Positions 25,227 to 33,489 of a stretch of DNA of 64,000 nucleotides are shown here, one piece after another. The notes under the pieces are model-generated. The model made no database searches. It worked only from the letters and a program-made list of their open reading frames with translations, and was not told the DNA's origin. The DNA comes from Bacillota bacterium (lineage in GTDB: Bacteria > Bacillota > Negativicutes > Sporomusales > UBA7701), in the NCBI GenBank assembly GCA_023415775.1, contig JAEZJM010000035.1, positions 1 to 64,000 of the forward strand, read 5' to 3'. Numbering within the stretch: position 1 is the first letter of the stretch; each line of letters starts with the position of its first letter. The translations under genes and the position numbers were made by a program.

Positions 25227-26384
25227 ATGGAAGCATTATTGGCACAATACCCCTGGCTTGACGAGCTTCTCATGGGTTTCCTGGGCCTGTCCTGGAAGCA
25301 TGTCGCCATGTGGGTTATCGGCGCTATCCTGATTTACCTGGCTGTCGAGCACGACTATGAGCCCATCCTGCTCCTGCCCATCGGTTTCGGCGCCATCCTC
25401 GCCAACATACCCCATTCCTCGGCTGTCAGCACTCATCCCGGGGAAGAAGGTTTCCTCGTCGTCTTGTATCAGGGAGGCATCGCCAACGAACTATTTCCGG
25501 TCCTCATCTTTATCGCTATCGGAGCGATGTGCGACTTCACGCCGCTGATCCGCCGCCCGTCGGTCATGTTCTTCGCCGCTGCGGCCCAGTTCGGCATCTT
25601 CGCCACCGCCGTCGCCGCCGCCGCCCTCGGCTTCAAATTCGAGCACGCCGCCTCCATCGGCATCATCGGCGCTGCCGACGGCCCGACCACCATCTACGTG
25701 GCCAGCCGCTACGCCCAGGACATGCTTGGGCCGCTCGCCGTCGCCGCCTACTCGTATATGTCCCTCGTGCCCGTGATCCAGCCCCCTGTGGTTAGACTCG
25801 TAACCACCGCCAGCGAGCGCAAGATCAAGATGAGCTTCGTGGGCGAAGAGCCGGTCTCCGACAAGGCCAAGTTCCTCTTCCCGCTGCTCATCGTTCTCAT
25901 CGCCGGCATCGTTGCCCCCATTTCGGTCGCCCTCATCGGCAGCCTGATGTTCGGCAATATCCTCAAGGTCAGCGGCGTGGTCGAGAACCTCTCGAACACC
26001 GCCCAGAACGAGCTGGCCAACCTCGTCACCCTGCTGCTCGGCATCACCATCGGCGGCACGATGACCGCCGAGAAATTCCTCACCATCGACGTCGCCTTCA
26101 TCATGGCCCTCGGCGCGGTCGCCTTCGTGTTCGACACCGTCGGCGGCGTGCTGTTCGCCAAGCTGGGCAACATGTTCAGCCCGACGAAGATCAACCCGAT
26201 GATCGGCGCCTGCGGCATCTCCGCTTTCCCGATGTCCGGCCGCGTCATCGCCAAGATGGCGCTCAAGGAAGATCCGACCAACTTCATCATTCAGCACGCC
26301 ATTGGGGTTAATGTGGCCGGACAGGTCGCGTCGGTTGTCGCCGGCGGTCTTGTTCTCGCTCTAATCCCGGCGCTGGCGAAGTAG
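25227..26384 (+). CDS. mmdB: Sodium-ion-translocating decarboxylase beta subunit
   Basis: The membrane subunit that decarboxylates carboxybiotin and exports Na+. 385 residues with about nine to eleven hydrophobic segments. The family signature ASIGIIGAADGPTTIYVA lies in the middle, then AYSYMSLVP, and GACGISAFPMSGRV near the end (the conserved Ser/Asn ion-path region). GTG 25188 is in frame, but GGGGAGG precedes ATG 25227, giving a usual N-terminus (MEALLAQYPWLDELL). A 51-residue anchor gene follows 12 nt later. Confidence 0.95.
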   Translation: MEALLAQYPWLDELLMGFLGLSWKHVAMWVIGAILIYLAVEHDYEPILLLPIGFGAILANIPHSSAVSTHPGEEGFLVVLYQGGIANELFPVLIFIAIGAMCDFTPLIRRPSVMFFAAAAQFGIFATAVAAAALGFKFEHAASIGIIGAADGPTTIYVASRYAQDMLGPLAVAAYSYMSLVPVIQPPVVRLVTTASERKIKMSFVGEEPVSDKAKFLFPLLIVLIAGIVAPISVALIGSLMFGNILKVSGVVENLSNTAQNELANLVTLLLGITIGGTMTAEKFLTIDVAFIMALGAVAFVFDTVGGVLFAKLGNMFSPTKINPMIGACGISAFPMSGRVIAKMALKEDPTNFIIQHAIGVNVAGQVASVVAGGLVLALIPALAK

Positions 26385-26396
26385 GGGGGAATAATA

Positions 26397-26552
26397 ATGG
26401 AAAGCGCAGTAACAAAAGCGATAAAATTGATGGCCATCGCTCTGCCGACGATGTTCTTCGTCATCGCCATCTTCTACGTGGCCACCAAGGCACTCCACAA
26501 GGCCTTCCCGGCCCCGGTCGAGGAAGAAGAAGAGGAAGAGGACGAGGAGTAA
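26397..26552 (+). CDS. Small membrane-anchor subunit of the decarboxylase (OadG/MmdD N-terminal-like)
   Basis: A 51-residue ORF: a short lead, one hydrophobic helix (about residues 11-31, KLMAIALPTMFFVIAIFYVA), a basic stretch and an acidic tail of ten Glu/Asp. AGGGGGG precedes the ATG and only 12 nt separate it from mmdB. Size and layout match the membrane anchor of OadG/MmdD, whose soluble half is encoded at 24348. The start codon, spacing and codon use look genuine. Confidence 0.75.
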   Translation: MESAVTKAIKLMAIALPTMFFVIAIFYVATKALHKAFPAPVEEEEEEEDEE

Positions 26553-26591
26553 TCTTCGTCCCTCCGCTCCGCTTAGATTAATTACGAAAAC

Positions 26592-26619
26592 TTAATAGGA
26601 TCACGATCCGTTATATAAT
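26592..26619 (+). promoter_or_regulatory. Possible promoter before the first permease gene
   Basis: TTAATA (26592-26597), a 16-bp spacer and a perfect TATAAT (26614-26619). The -35 is weak. It would allow the permeases to be made separately from the decarboxylase. Confidence 0.4.
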
Positions 26620-26755
26620 TATGCTGTACCTGTCCGCTACGGATGACGCCCGGCCCGCTATCGGCCGACCCGCAGCAGCATTCACCGCCCGGTCCTCTCG
26701 CGGCTCCACCTTTCGCACCCTAAACGCACCACTTTACATCAGGGAGGAAAACAAC

Positions 26756-28051
26756 ATGGCAATAAGCACCGCAGCACTGGCGTCAATTATCGCGCTTGCC
26801 ATCGTCGTCATCATCTCGTGCGTCAAAGAGATGAACGTCGGCATCCTCGGCATCGCCTTTGCGCTCGTCGTCGGCCTCACCTTCGCCAAGATGAAGATTG
26901 CCGCCATCTTTGCCGGCTGGCCGCTCAGCCTGTTCATGATCCTGCTCGGCGTAACCTTCATGTTCGCCTGCGCCCAGGTCAACGGCACGATGGAGAAGTT
27001 CACGGCCTACGCCGTGCGTCTCGCCAAAGGCAACACGGCGCTCATCCCGCTTATCCTCTTCGTCCTGGTGAGCGTCATCTGCACCATCGGCCCCGGCAAC
27101 ATCGCGACAACCGCTCTTATGGCGCCCGTGGCGATGGCCATCGCCGGACGCATCGGCCTGCCGGCCTTCGCGATGACCCTGTTGGTCGTCGGCGCCGCCA
27201 ACGGCGCGGCCTTCTCGCCTTTCGCCCCGACGGGCATCATCTCCAACGGCATCATTGCCAAGATGGCCCCTCAGCTCGGCATCACCGATCTTAGCGGCCT
27301 GGCCTGGAAAGTGCATTTCAACTCGGAGCTCGTCCAGGGCACGGTCACAGTCATCGGCTTTCTGATTTTCGGCGGTCTCGCCTGGATTCGCCGCCAGAGC
27401 GGCGGCGCCGGCGTGAACATCGATGAGATCGCCCCCAAACCCGAACCCTTTACCACCAAACAATGGGTTACCCTGGCCGGTATCGCCTTCCTGGTGCTCA
27501 CCGTAATCCTCCTCAAATGGGACGTGGGCGCAACCGCCTTCGGCATCGGCGCGGTCTTCATGCTCTTCGGCATCGCCGACGACGCCAAAGCCGTAAAGGC
27601 CATGCCCTGGGGCGTCATCGTGATGGTGTGCGGCATGTCGGTGCTCATTGACGTTATGGACAAAGCCGGCGGCCTCAAAGCGCTGGTCAGTCTCATCGGC
27701 GCCATTTCCAACCCCACGACCATCAACGGCGTGCTCGGCTTCATCACCGGCTTAATATCGGCCTACTCCAGCTCCTCGGGCGTGGTAATGCCGATGTTCC
27801 TGCCGATGGTGCCCGGCCTGATCCAAGAAGTCGGCGGCGGCAACCCCATCGCGATGATCTCTTCGATCAACATTGGCTCCCACCTTGTCGACACCTCGCC
27901 GCTTTCCACCCTCGGCGCGCTCTGCATCGCCTGCGCCGCCGAGCACGAAGACAAGGCCAAGCTGTTCCGCAACCTCCTAATCTGGGGTCTGGCCATGTCG
28001 GTAGTCGGCGCGGCCTTGTGCTACGTCGTCTTCGGACTCCTCGGACTGTAA
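26756..28051 (+). CDS. MatC-like dicarboxylate permease, copy 1
   Basis: A 431-residue polytopic protein with about ten to twelve hydrophobic segments and a MatC-type N-terminus. Conserved blocks are TIGPGNIATTALMAPVAMA, FSPFAPTGIISNGIIA, SAYSSSSGVVMPMFLP and DTSPLSTLGALCIACA. The family imports small dicarboxylates such as malonate or succinate, driven by H+ or Na+. Beside a succinate-decarboxylation island, succinate is the likely substrate (inference). CAGGGAGG precedes the ATG. A close paralogue follows. Confidence 0.82.
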   Translation: MAISTAALASIIALAIVVIISCVKEMNVGILGIAFALVVGLTFAKMKIAAIFAGWPLSLFMILLGVTFMFACAQVNGTMEKFTAYAVRLAKGNTALIPLILFVLVSVICTIGPGNIATTALMAPVAMAIAGRIGLPAFAMTLLVVGAANGAAFSPFAPTGIISNGIIAKMAPQLGITDLSGLAWKVHFNSELVQGTVTVIGFLIFGGLAWIRRQSGGAGVNIDEIAPKPEPFTTKQWVTLAGIAFLVLTVILLKWDVGATAFGIGAVFMLFGIADDAKAVKAMPWGVIVMVCGMSVLIDVMDKAGGLKALVSLIGAISNPTTINGVLGFITGLISAYSSSSGVVMPMFLPMVPGLIQEVGGGNPIAMISSINIGSHLVDTSPLSTLGALCIACAAEHEDKAKLFRNLLIWGLAMSVVGAALCYVVFGLLGL

Positions 28052-28063
28052 TCTGCTTCCGGC

Positions 28064-28084
28064 GGGGGGAGGTTTACTCCCCCT
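28064..28084 (+). repeat. GC-rich hairpin after the first permease gene
   Basis: GGGGGAG (28065-28071), loop GTTTA, CTCCCCC (28077-28083). No T-run follows, so termination would be partial at best. Confidence 0.55.
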
Positions 28085-28441
28085 CCCGTCAGGGAATTAT
28101 ATCCTCATAACCTGGAGAAGGATTTGCTTTCGGCACGGCGAATAAGGGCAAAGACACATAATAACTTACCAGATAATTATGCCTTGGCGCCGAAAAAAAA
28201 TTTTTCCGCTATTTTTCAGACTAGTCGCTCTTGCCGCAATCATCCCAATTGCGCCAATGAGAGGGGGAATGCATAGGGAACCTAGTTGCCGCGAATCTTG
28301 CACGACACGCCATTATTACCGATTATTATTTGCACCAGCGCGGCCGATCCCAAAGATATTTTTTGGATAAGCGCATTAGAGAGAAAAAAAGAAATGTTGC
28401 GCGGTCATGAATTGATTTACTATGTGGGGAGGAAAAACTAA
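28085..28441. other. Gene-free stretch between the two permease genes
   Basis: AT-richer than the surroundings. It holds a small inverted repeat CATAAT/ATTATG (28157-28162 with 28176-28181), A/T runs near 28191-28215 and 28350, and no convincing promoter. A 63-codon ORF at 28179-28370 has no ribosome site and no recognisable features, so it is not called. Confidence 0.4.
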
Positions 28442-29791
28442 ATGGAATTGTCTATCGCGGCAATTATGTCTATTGTCGCTCTGACTATTTTGGTTATCAT
28501 CAGCTGTATCAATGAAGACCTCAACGTAGGCTTCCTGGGCATCGGCTTCGCCATCGTCGTCGGCGGCATCTGGGGAGGCACGACCGGCGCCAAGGTAATG
28601 GGTTATTTCCCGACGGGCCTGTTCATGATCCTCGTCGGCGTAACCTTCCTGTTCGGTATGGCCCAGACCAACGGCACGATGGAAAAACTCACGACTTACT
28701 CGGTGCGGGCCTGCGGCGGCAACACCGCCCTGATGCCGCTCATCATCTTTATCCTGACCACGTTCGTCACCACCATCGGCCCCGGCAACATCGCCGGCAC
28801 CGCCCTCATGGCCCCGGTGGCCATGGCCATCGCCGCCCGCATCGGCATGCCCGCCTTCCTGATGACGCTCATCGTCGTCGGCGCGGCCAACGGCGCGGCC
28901 TTCTCGCCTTTCGCCCCCACGGGCATCATCTCCAACGGCATCATCGCTAAGATGGCCCCCCAGCTTGGCCTCACCGACCTCAGCGCCCTTGCCTGGAAGA
29001 TCCACTTCAATTCCGAAGTGGCCCAGGGCATAGTCAACATCGGCGGCTTCTTCGTCCTCGGCGGCTGGGCCTGGATCAACAAGCAGCGCGGCGAAAAAAT
29101 CGACATCGACGAATTCGCTCCCAAGCCCGAACCGTTCGACAGGCACCAGTTGCTCACCCTCGCGATGGTGTTCGTGCTCATCCTTATGGTCGTACTTCCC
29201 GGCCTCGGCCCCGTCAAACCTTTCCTCAAAGCCAACGCCTGGTTCGCCAACATGATCTCCAACGTCGGCACCGTCGCTTTCGTCCTCTCCTGCGTGCTGA
29301 TGCTGGCCGGCTCGGGCGACAGCAAGAAAGCCATCAAGGTCATGCCCTGGGGCGTTATCATGATGGTCTGCGGCGTCACCGTACTGATCGAAGTAATGGA
29401 CAAGTCCGGCGGCCTCAACGCCCTCGTCAAGATGATCGGCGCCGTCTCCGGCCCGGTCACCGTCAATGCCTGGCTCGGCCTGATCACCGGCGTCATCTCG
29501 GCGTACTCCAGCTCCTCGGGCGTGGTTATGCCGATGTTCCTGCCGATGGTCCCCGGCCTCATCAAGGAGATCGGCGGCGGCGACCCGGTTGCCATCATTT
29601 CCTCGATCAACATCGGCGCCCACCTTGTCGACACCTCGCCGCTTTCGACCCTCGGCGCCCTCTGCATCGCCTGCGCGGGCGACCACGAGGACAAAGCCAA
29701 GCTGTTCCGCAACCTGCTGATCTGGGGTCTCTCCATGTCGGTGGTCGGCGCGGTCGTCTGCTGGGTGTTCTTCGGCATCCTTGGCCTGTAA
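28442..29791 (+). CDS. MatC-like dicarboxylate permease, copy 2
   Basis: A 449-residue paralogue of the upstream permease, sharing the same signature blocks almost word for word (FSPFAPTGIISNGIIAKM, SAYSSSSGVVMPMFLP, HLVDTSPLSTLGALCIAC). The central loop differs: it is longer, with VLPGLGPVKPFLKANAWFA. This suggests a tandem duplication followed by divergence in the middle. TGGGGAGG precedes the ATG. Substrate specificity may differ between the two copies; both probably serve uptake for the propionate island. Confidence 0.82.
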   Translation: MELSIAAIMSIVALTILVIISCINEDLNVGFLGIGFAIVVGGIWGGTTGAKVMGYFPTGLFMILVGVTFLFGMAQTNGTMEKLTTYSVRACGGNTALMPLIIFILTTFVTTIGPGNIAGTALMAPVAMAIAARIGMPAFLMTLIVVGAANGAAFSPFAPTGIISNGIIAKMAPQLGLTDLSALAWKIHFNSEVAQGIVNIGGFFVLGGWAWINKQRGEKIDIDEFAPKPEPFDRHQLLTLAMVFVLILMVVLPGLGPVKPFLKANAWFANMISNVGTVAFVLSCVLMLAGSGDSKKAIKVMPWGVIMMVCGVTVLIEVMDKSGGLNALVKMIGAVSGPVTVNAWLGLITGVISAYSSSSGVVMPMFLPMVPGLIKEIGGGDPVAIISSINIGAHLVDTSPLSTLGALCIACAGDHEDKAKLFRNLLIWGLSMSVVGAVVCWVFFGILGL

Positions 29792-29801
29792 GAGTTGTAC
29801 T

Positions 29802-29833
29802 AATAACCGGCGGCCGCGCGGCCGCCGGTTATT
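29802..29833 (+). terminator. Perfect 16-bp palindrome, terminator-like
   Basis: AATAACCGGCGGCCGC directly followed by its reverse complement GCGGCCGCCGGTTATT. The T-run is poor (TTATTC), and the folded RNA needs a few unpaired central bases. It probably stops the permease transcript. Confidence 0.55.
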
Positions 29834-29834
29834 C

Positions 29835-29862
29835 TTGCCCTATGGCGCGGATATGGTATAAT
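29835..29862 (+). promoter_or_regulatory. Promoter for the 183-residue membrane protein gene
   Basis: TTGCCC (29835-29840), a 16-bp spacer and a perfect TATAAT (29857-29862), about 30 nt before the start codon. Confidence 0.6.
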
Positions 29863-29892
29863 ATTAGCACCCGCAAATGTCCAGGAGGAAGT

Positions 29893-30444
29893 ATGGAAAA
29901 ACTGATCGAACATTCGCAGATTCACCGTAAAAACCGCATCGTTATCGGGGTTGTCCTGGGCTTCCTGCTCGGGATGACAGCCCTGTCCGCCTACTTCTGG
30001 GCGACGCGCCACACCGTCGACCCTTACCGTCTGTTTACCCCCATCATCATCGCCGGCTGGGTTATCTCGCGGGCGGCGAGCAAGTTTACCTATGAGGTGG
30101 ACAAGAAGGCGCTCAGGATCGTCAAGACCGGCTTGTTCGGCGGCACGAAAACGTTCGAGATTCCGTATCGCGACATCGACGGCATCTACTATTACGAGCC
30201 CAAGCTAATGAGCATCATCAAATTCCGCCATACCTACCGGCTGCACTCGGCCCTCGACGGCCGGCCGGTCTGGGTCATCGCCTACGAGGCGCAGGGACGC
30301 GGCGGCAAAACCGAGAACCGGCGCATCTACTTCAAGCCCAGCGACGTGATGCTCGAGCTGCTCCACGAAAAGATGCCCTCCAAAGTAAAGGTAACCGAGG
30401 AAGATATCTTCGCCCAGAAGGTTGCCAAGGAGAAAGGGCAATAA
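29893..30444 (+). CDS. Uncharacterised membrane protein with a PH-like domain
   Basis: 183 residues with two hydrophobic segments (about residues 15-37 and 45-62) and a soluble part starting FTYEVDKKALRIVKTGLFGG. That part resembles bacterial PH-like domains of the YdbS/YdbT kind only in general character. A Lys/Glu-rich C-terminus follows. I do not recognise a specific family. AGGAGG lies 4 nt before the ATG. It has its own promoter and is followed by a terminator, so it seems monocistronic between the permeases and the rnf operon. Confidence 0.65.
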   Translation: MEKLIEHSQIHRKNRIVIGVVLGFLLGMTALSAYFWATRHTVDPYRLFTPIIIAGWVISRAASKFTYEVDKKALRIVKTGLFGGTKTFEIPYRDIDGIYYYEPKLMSIIKFRHTYRLHSALDGRPVWVIAYEAQGRGGKTENRRIYFKPSDVMLELLHEKMPSKVKVTEEDIFAQKVAKEKGQ

Positions 30445-30453
30445 AACTTCCGT

Positions 30454-30480
30454 TCCCGGCAACTCCGGCTGGGGATTTTT
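30454..30480 (+). terminator. Terminator of the 183-residue membrane protein gene
   Basis: TCCCGGC, loop AACTCC, GGCTGGGGA (one bulge), then TTTTT and a further TTTT after CC. Confidence 0.6.
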
Positions 30481-30575
30481 CCTTTTCGCCACAAATGGGT
30501 GGCAGAGAAGACGATAATTTGCTATTATTGAAAAAGGTGAAGACAAAGAATAGTCGCTCAATAAGAAAAGAGGGC

Positions 30576-30609
30576 GGAAAATATCGTGAAGTCGCGACAG
30601 GTATTTTCC
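30576..30609 (+). promoter_or_regulatory. Hairpin in the rnf leader
   Basis: GGAAAATA (30576-30583) pairs with TATTTTCC (30602-30609). The palindrome GTCGCGAC sits in the loop. It lies about 100 nt before the first rnf-operon gene. Role unknown. Confidence 0.4.
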
Positions 30610-30703
30610 GGGAAAGACAGAATATATTGGATCGGGAAAAGTAATTTGCATACAAATATTCTCGCTATCTGGCGGTATGACCATTAGACCAGAAGGAAAA
30701 TAG

Positions 30704-31129
30704 GTGACGACCGTGAATATGCAGCAAGAGGGAATCGTCATCAGCGCCGACGGCGAGATGGCCAGAGTGAGGACCAGCCGGCACAACGACTGCGAAAACT
30801 GCGGCGCGTGCCCCGGCAACTCGGCTATCGTGCTCGACGCCCGCAATCCGCTCGGAGCAACCCCGGGGCAGCTTGTGCTGCTTGAGGTGCAGGAAGTCGG
30901 CTTTCTCAAGTCGGCCTTTATCGTTTATATTTTGCCGCTGATCGCCATGGCCCTGGGGGCGATGGCCGGCGGCTATGCCGCCGCGAGGGTGGTTCAGGAG
31001 GCTTTGTGGTTTCAGGTGGCCGGCGCCGCGGCGGGTTTTGCCGCAGCGGTGTTGTATATAAGGTATTTCGATAAGAGTGCCAGCTCGAACAAAAATATGC
31101 AGCCGGTGATTACGCGCATCCTGTCATAG
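30704..31129 (+). CDS. RseC/MucC-family protein (SoxR-reducing-system type), first gene of the rnf operon
   Basis: A 141-residue membrane protein. The N-terminal soluble part has a four-Cys region (DCENCGACPG), followed by two hydrophobic helices (about residues 67-85 and 92-110), the RseC layout. RseC-type genes often head rnf operons and are linked to reduction of redox regulators or Rnf assembly. Three in-frame starts compete: GTG 30704, GTG 30713 (AGGTGA five bases upstream) and ATG 30719. It lies 27 bp before rnfC. Confidence 0.85.
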   Translation: MTTVNMQQEGIVISADGEMARVRTSRHNDCENCGACPGNSAIVLDARNPLGATPGQLVLLEVQEVGFLKSAFIVYILPLIAMALGAMAGGYAAARVVQEALWFQVAGAAAGFAAAVLYIRYFDKSASSNKNMQPVITRILS

Positions 31130-31156
31130 GACCGCCGGCAGTGAAGGGGTGAAAGT

Positions 31157-32476
31157 ATGGCAAAAAGCTTTCGGGGTGGCGTCCATCCCGACGACCGCAA
31201 GCGGTTCACGGCGGCCAAACCCATCGAAACGGCGCCGCTGCCCGACAAGGTGGTCATTCCCACCAGGCAGCACATCGGCGCCCCCTGCGCGGCGCTGGTG
31301 AAGGCGGGCGACCTTGTCAAGAAGGGCCAGGTGATCGCCGAGGCCCAGGCGTTCGTTTCCAGCCCGGTGCACGCTTCCATCTCCGGCAAAGTGGTGGAGG
31401 TAGCCGATTATCCGCATCCCGTGTTCGGGTTCTGTCAGGCGGTCGTCATTGAGAGCGACGGTGCGGACGAATGGGTGGAGGGGCTGCCGCTTAGCCGCGA
31501 CTGGCAGGCGCTCGACGCCGCCGCCCTCAAGGACATCATCCGCCAGTCCGGCATCGTCGGCATGGGCGGCGCGACATTCCCGACCCATGTCAAGCTGGCG
31601 CCGCCGCCCGAGAAGCCCATCGACGCCTTCATCCTCAACGGCGCCGAGTGCGAGCCTTATCTCACCGCCGACCACCGGGTGATGCTGGAAGCGACCGATA
31701 AGGTCGTGACCGGCATGCGCATCGTCATGAAGGTGCTGGGGGTTGCCCAAGGCTATATCGGCATCGAGGAGAACAAGCCTGACGCGATAACGGCGCTGGT
31801 CGCCGCGACCAAAGGCACCGGCATCAAGGTTGCGCCGCTCAAGACCAAATACCCGCAGGGCGCGGAGAAAACGCTCATCAAAGTGATATTGGACCGCGAA
31901 GTCCCGTCCGGCGGCCTGCCGATGGATGTGGGGGCCGTCGTCCAGAACGTGGGCACGATGGTGGCTGTGGCCGACGCGGTCGTCAGCGGCCTGCCGCTCG
32001 TCGAACGGGTGGCAACCGTTACCGGCGGCGCGATAGCCGAACCGAAGAATCTGCTACTGCGCATCGGGACAACCTTCGCTCAGGCGGTGGAGCTGTGCGG
32101 CGGCTTTGCCGCGGCGCCGGCCAAACTCATCATGGGCGGCCCGATGATGGGCATGGCCCAGTGCCGGCTCGACGTTCCAGTGATCAAAGGCACTTCGGGC
32201 ATCCTGGCCCTGTCCGCCGCCGACGTCAACGCCGGCGCGGAGCAGCCGTGCATCCGCTGCGGGCGCTGTGTGGACGCCTGCCCGATGGGGCTGGTGCCAA
32301 GCATGCTCAGCATCCTCGGCCAACGGGGCCTCTACCAGGTCGCCAAGGAAGAGTACGACCTGCTGGACTGCGTGGAATGCGGCTCGTGCGTATACGCCTG
32401 CCCGGCCAAGCGCAACATCGTCCATTACGTTAAATACCTGAAAGCCCAGAACGCGGCGGCAGCCGCGAAGAAATAG
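31157..32476 (+). CDS. rnfC: Rnf electron-transport complex subunit C
   Basis: The peripheral NADH/FMN-binding subunit of the ferredoxin:NAD+ oxidoreductase. 439 residues: N-terminal barrel-sandwich domain (KAGDLVKKGQVIAEAQAF), a NuoF-like core with GIVGMGGATFPTHVKL and NGAECEPYLTADHR, an SLBB domain and two [4Fe-4S] motifs near the C-terminus (CIRCGRCVDACPMG and CVECGSCVYACPAK). The short Ala/Lys tail lacks the long repeats of proteobacterial RnfC. GAAGGGG precedes the ATG. Confidence 0.96.
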   Translation: MAKSFRGGVHPDDRKRFTAAKPIETAPLPDKVVIPTRQHIGAPCAALVKAGDLVKKGQVIAEAQAFVSSPVHASISGKVVEVADYPHPVFGFCQAVVIESDGADEWVEGLPLSRDWQALDAAALKDIIRQSGIVGMGGATFPTHVKLAPPPEKPIDAFILNGAECEPYLTADHRVMLEATDKVVTGMRIVMKVLGVAQGYIGIEENKPDAITALVAATKGTGIKVAPLKTKYPQGAEKTLIKVILDREVPSGGLPMDVGAVVQNVGTMVAVADAVVSGLPLVERVATVTGGAIAEPKNLLLRIGTTFAQAVELCGGFAAAPAKLIMGGPMMGMAQCRLDVPVIKGTSGILALSAADVNAGAEQPCIRCGRCVDACPMGLVPSMLSILGQRGLYQVAKEEYDLLDCVECGSCVYACPAKRNIVHYVKYLKAQNAAAAAKK

Positions 32477-32488
32477 GAGGTATGCGGT

Positions 32489-33484
32489 ATGAGCGCTGAA
32501 GCTAAAATGGAAATCGGCCAACTGACCGTTTCCGCGTCGCCGCATATCCGCTGCGACGAGTCGATCAGCAAGATCATGTGGACGGTCAACGCCACACTGG
32601 CCCCGGCCGCCATCTTCTCCGTCTACCGGTTCGGCGTCAAGGCCCTTGTAACGATGATAATCTGCATCGTGGCCGCCGTGGCCACCGAGTACCTCATCCA
32701 GAAGTGGCAGAACAAGCCTGTCACTATAAGCGACGGCAGCGCCTTCCTCACCGGCCTGCTGCTGGCCATGAACATCCCGGCCACCGTTCCCTGGTATATG
32801 CCGCTGTTCGGCTCGGTTGTGGCCATCGCCGTCGCCAAGCACACCATGGGCGGCCTCGGCTACAATATCTTCAACCCGGCGCTGGTCGGCCGCGCCGTTC
32901 TGCTCGCATCCTGGCCGGTGGCCATGACCACCTGGCCGGAGATGGCCAGCAAGATCGACGGCGTAACCTCGGCCACCCCGCTCGGTATTCTCAAGCTCCA
33001 GGGCTACGAGAAGCTGGTGGCGGTGTTCGGCGACAAGATGGAGATGTACAAATCCCTTTTCATCGGCACCCGCAGCGGCAGTATGGGTGAAACCTCGGCC
33101 TTATTGCTCATTATCGGCGGCGCCTATCTCATCTACCGCGGCTATATCAACTGGCGGGTCCCCGTGTTCATGATCGGCACCGTCGGCGTCCTCACCTGGG
33201 CCTTGGGCGGCCCCGCCGGCCTGTTCAGCGGCGACCCCATCCTCAATATGCTGTCAGGCGGCCTCATCCTCGGCGCCTTCTACATGGCCACCGACATGGT
33301 CACCATCCCTATCACGAGTAATGGGCAGATCGTGTTCGCCGTCGGCGCCGGCTGCCTTACCGTGCTCATCCGGCTATTGGGCGGCTACCCCGAAGGCGTC
33401 TGCTACGCCATCCTGCTGATGAACTCAGTGACGCCGCTCATCGACCGCTGGCTAAAACCCGCCAAATTCGGGGCAAGGAGGTAG
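32489..33484 (+). CDS. rnfD: Rnf electron-transport complex subunit D
   Basis: An integral membrane flavoprotein of the Rnf complex, 331 residues with about eight to ten helices. DGVTSATPLG carries the covalent FMN site, with Thr163 as the likely acceptor (S-A-T-P pattern of NqrB/RnfD). The motif NPALVGRAVLL and the C-terminal GPAGLFSGDPILNMLSGG region are also family-typical. AGGAGG precedes the ATG, 12 nt after rnfC. Confidence 0.96.
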   Translation: MSAEAKMEIGQLTVSASPHIRCDESISKIMWTVNATLAPAAIFSVYRFGVKALVTMIICIVAAVATEYLIQKWQNKPVTISDGSAFLTGLLLAMNIPATVPWYMPLFGSVVAIAVAKHTMGGLGYNIFNPALVGRAVLLASWPVAMTTWPEMASKIDGVTSATPLGILKLQGYEKLVAVFGDKMEMYKSLFIGTRSGSMGETSALLLIIGGAYLIYRGYINWRVPVFMIGTVGVLTWALGGPAGLFSGDPILNMLSGGLILGAFYMATDMVTIPITSNGQIVFAVGAGCLTVLIRLLGGYPEGVCYAILLMNSVTPLIDRWLKPAKFGARR

Positions 33485-33489
33485 ACAGC

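Noticed and set aside
28179..28370. 63-codon ORF between the two permeases
   Set aside because: No ribosome site, basic random composition, overlaps A/T runs; not supported.
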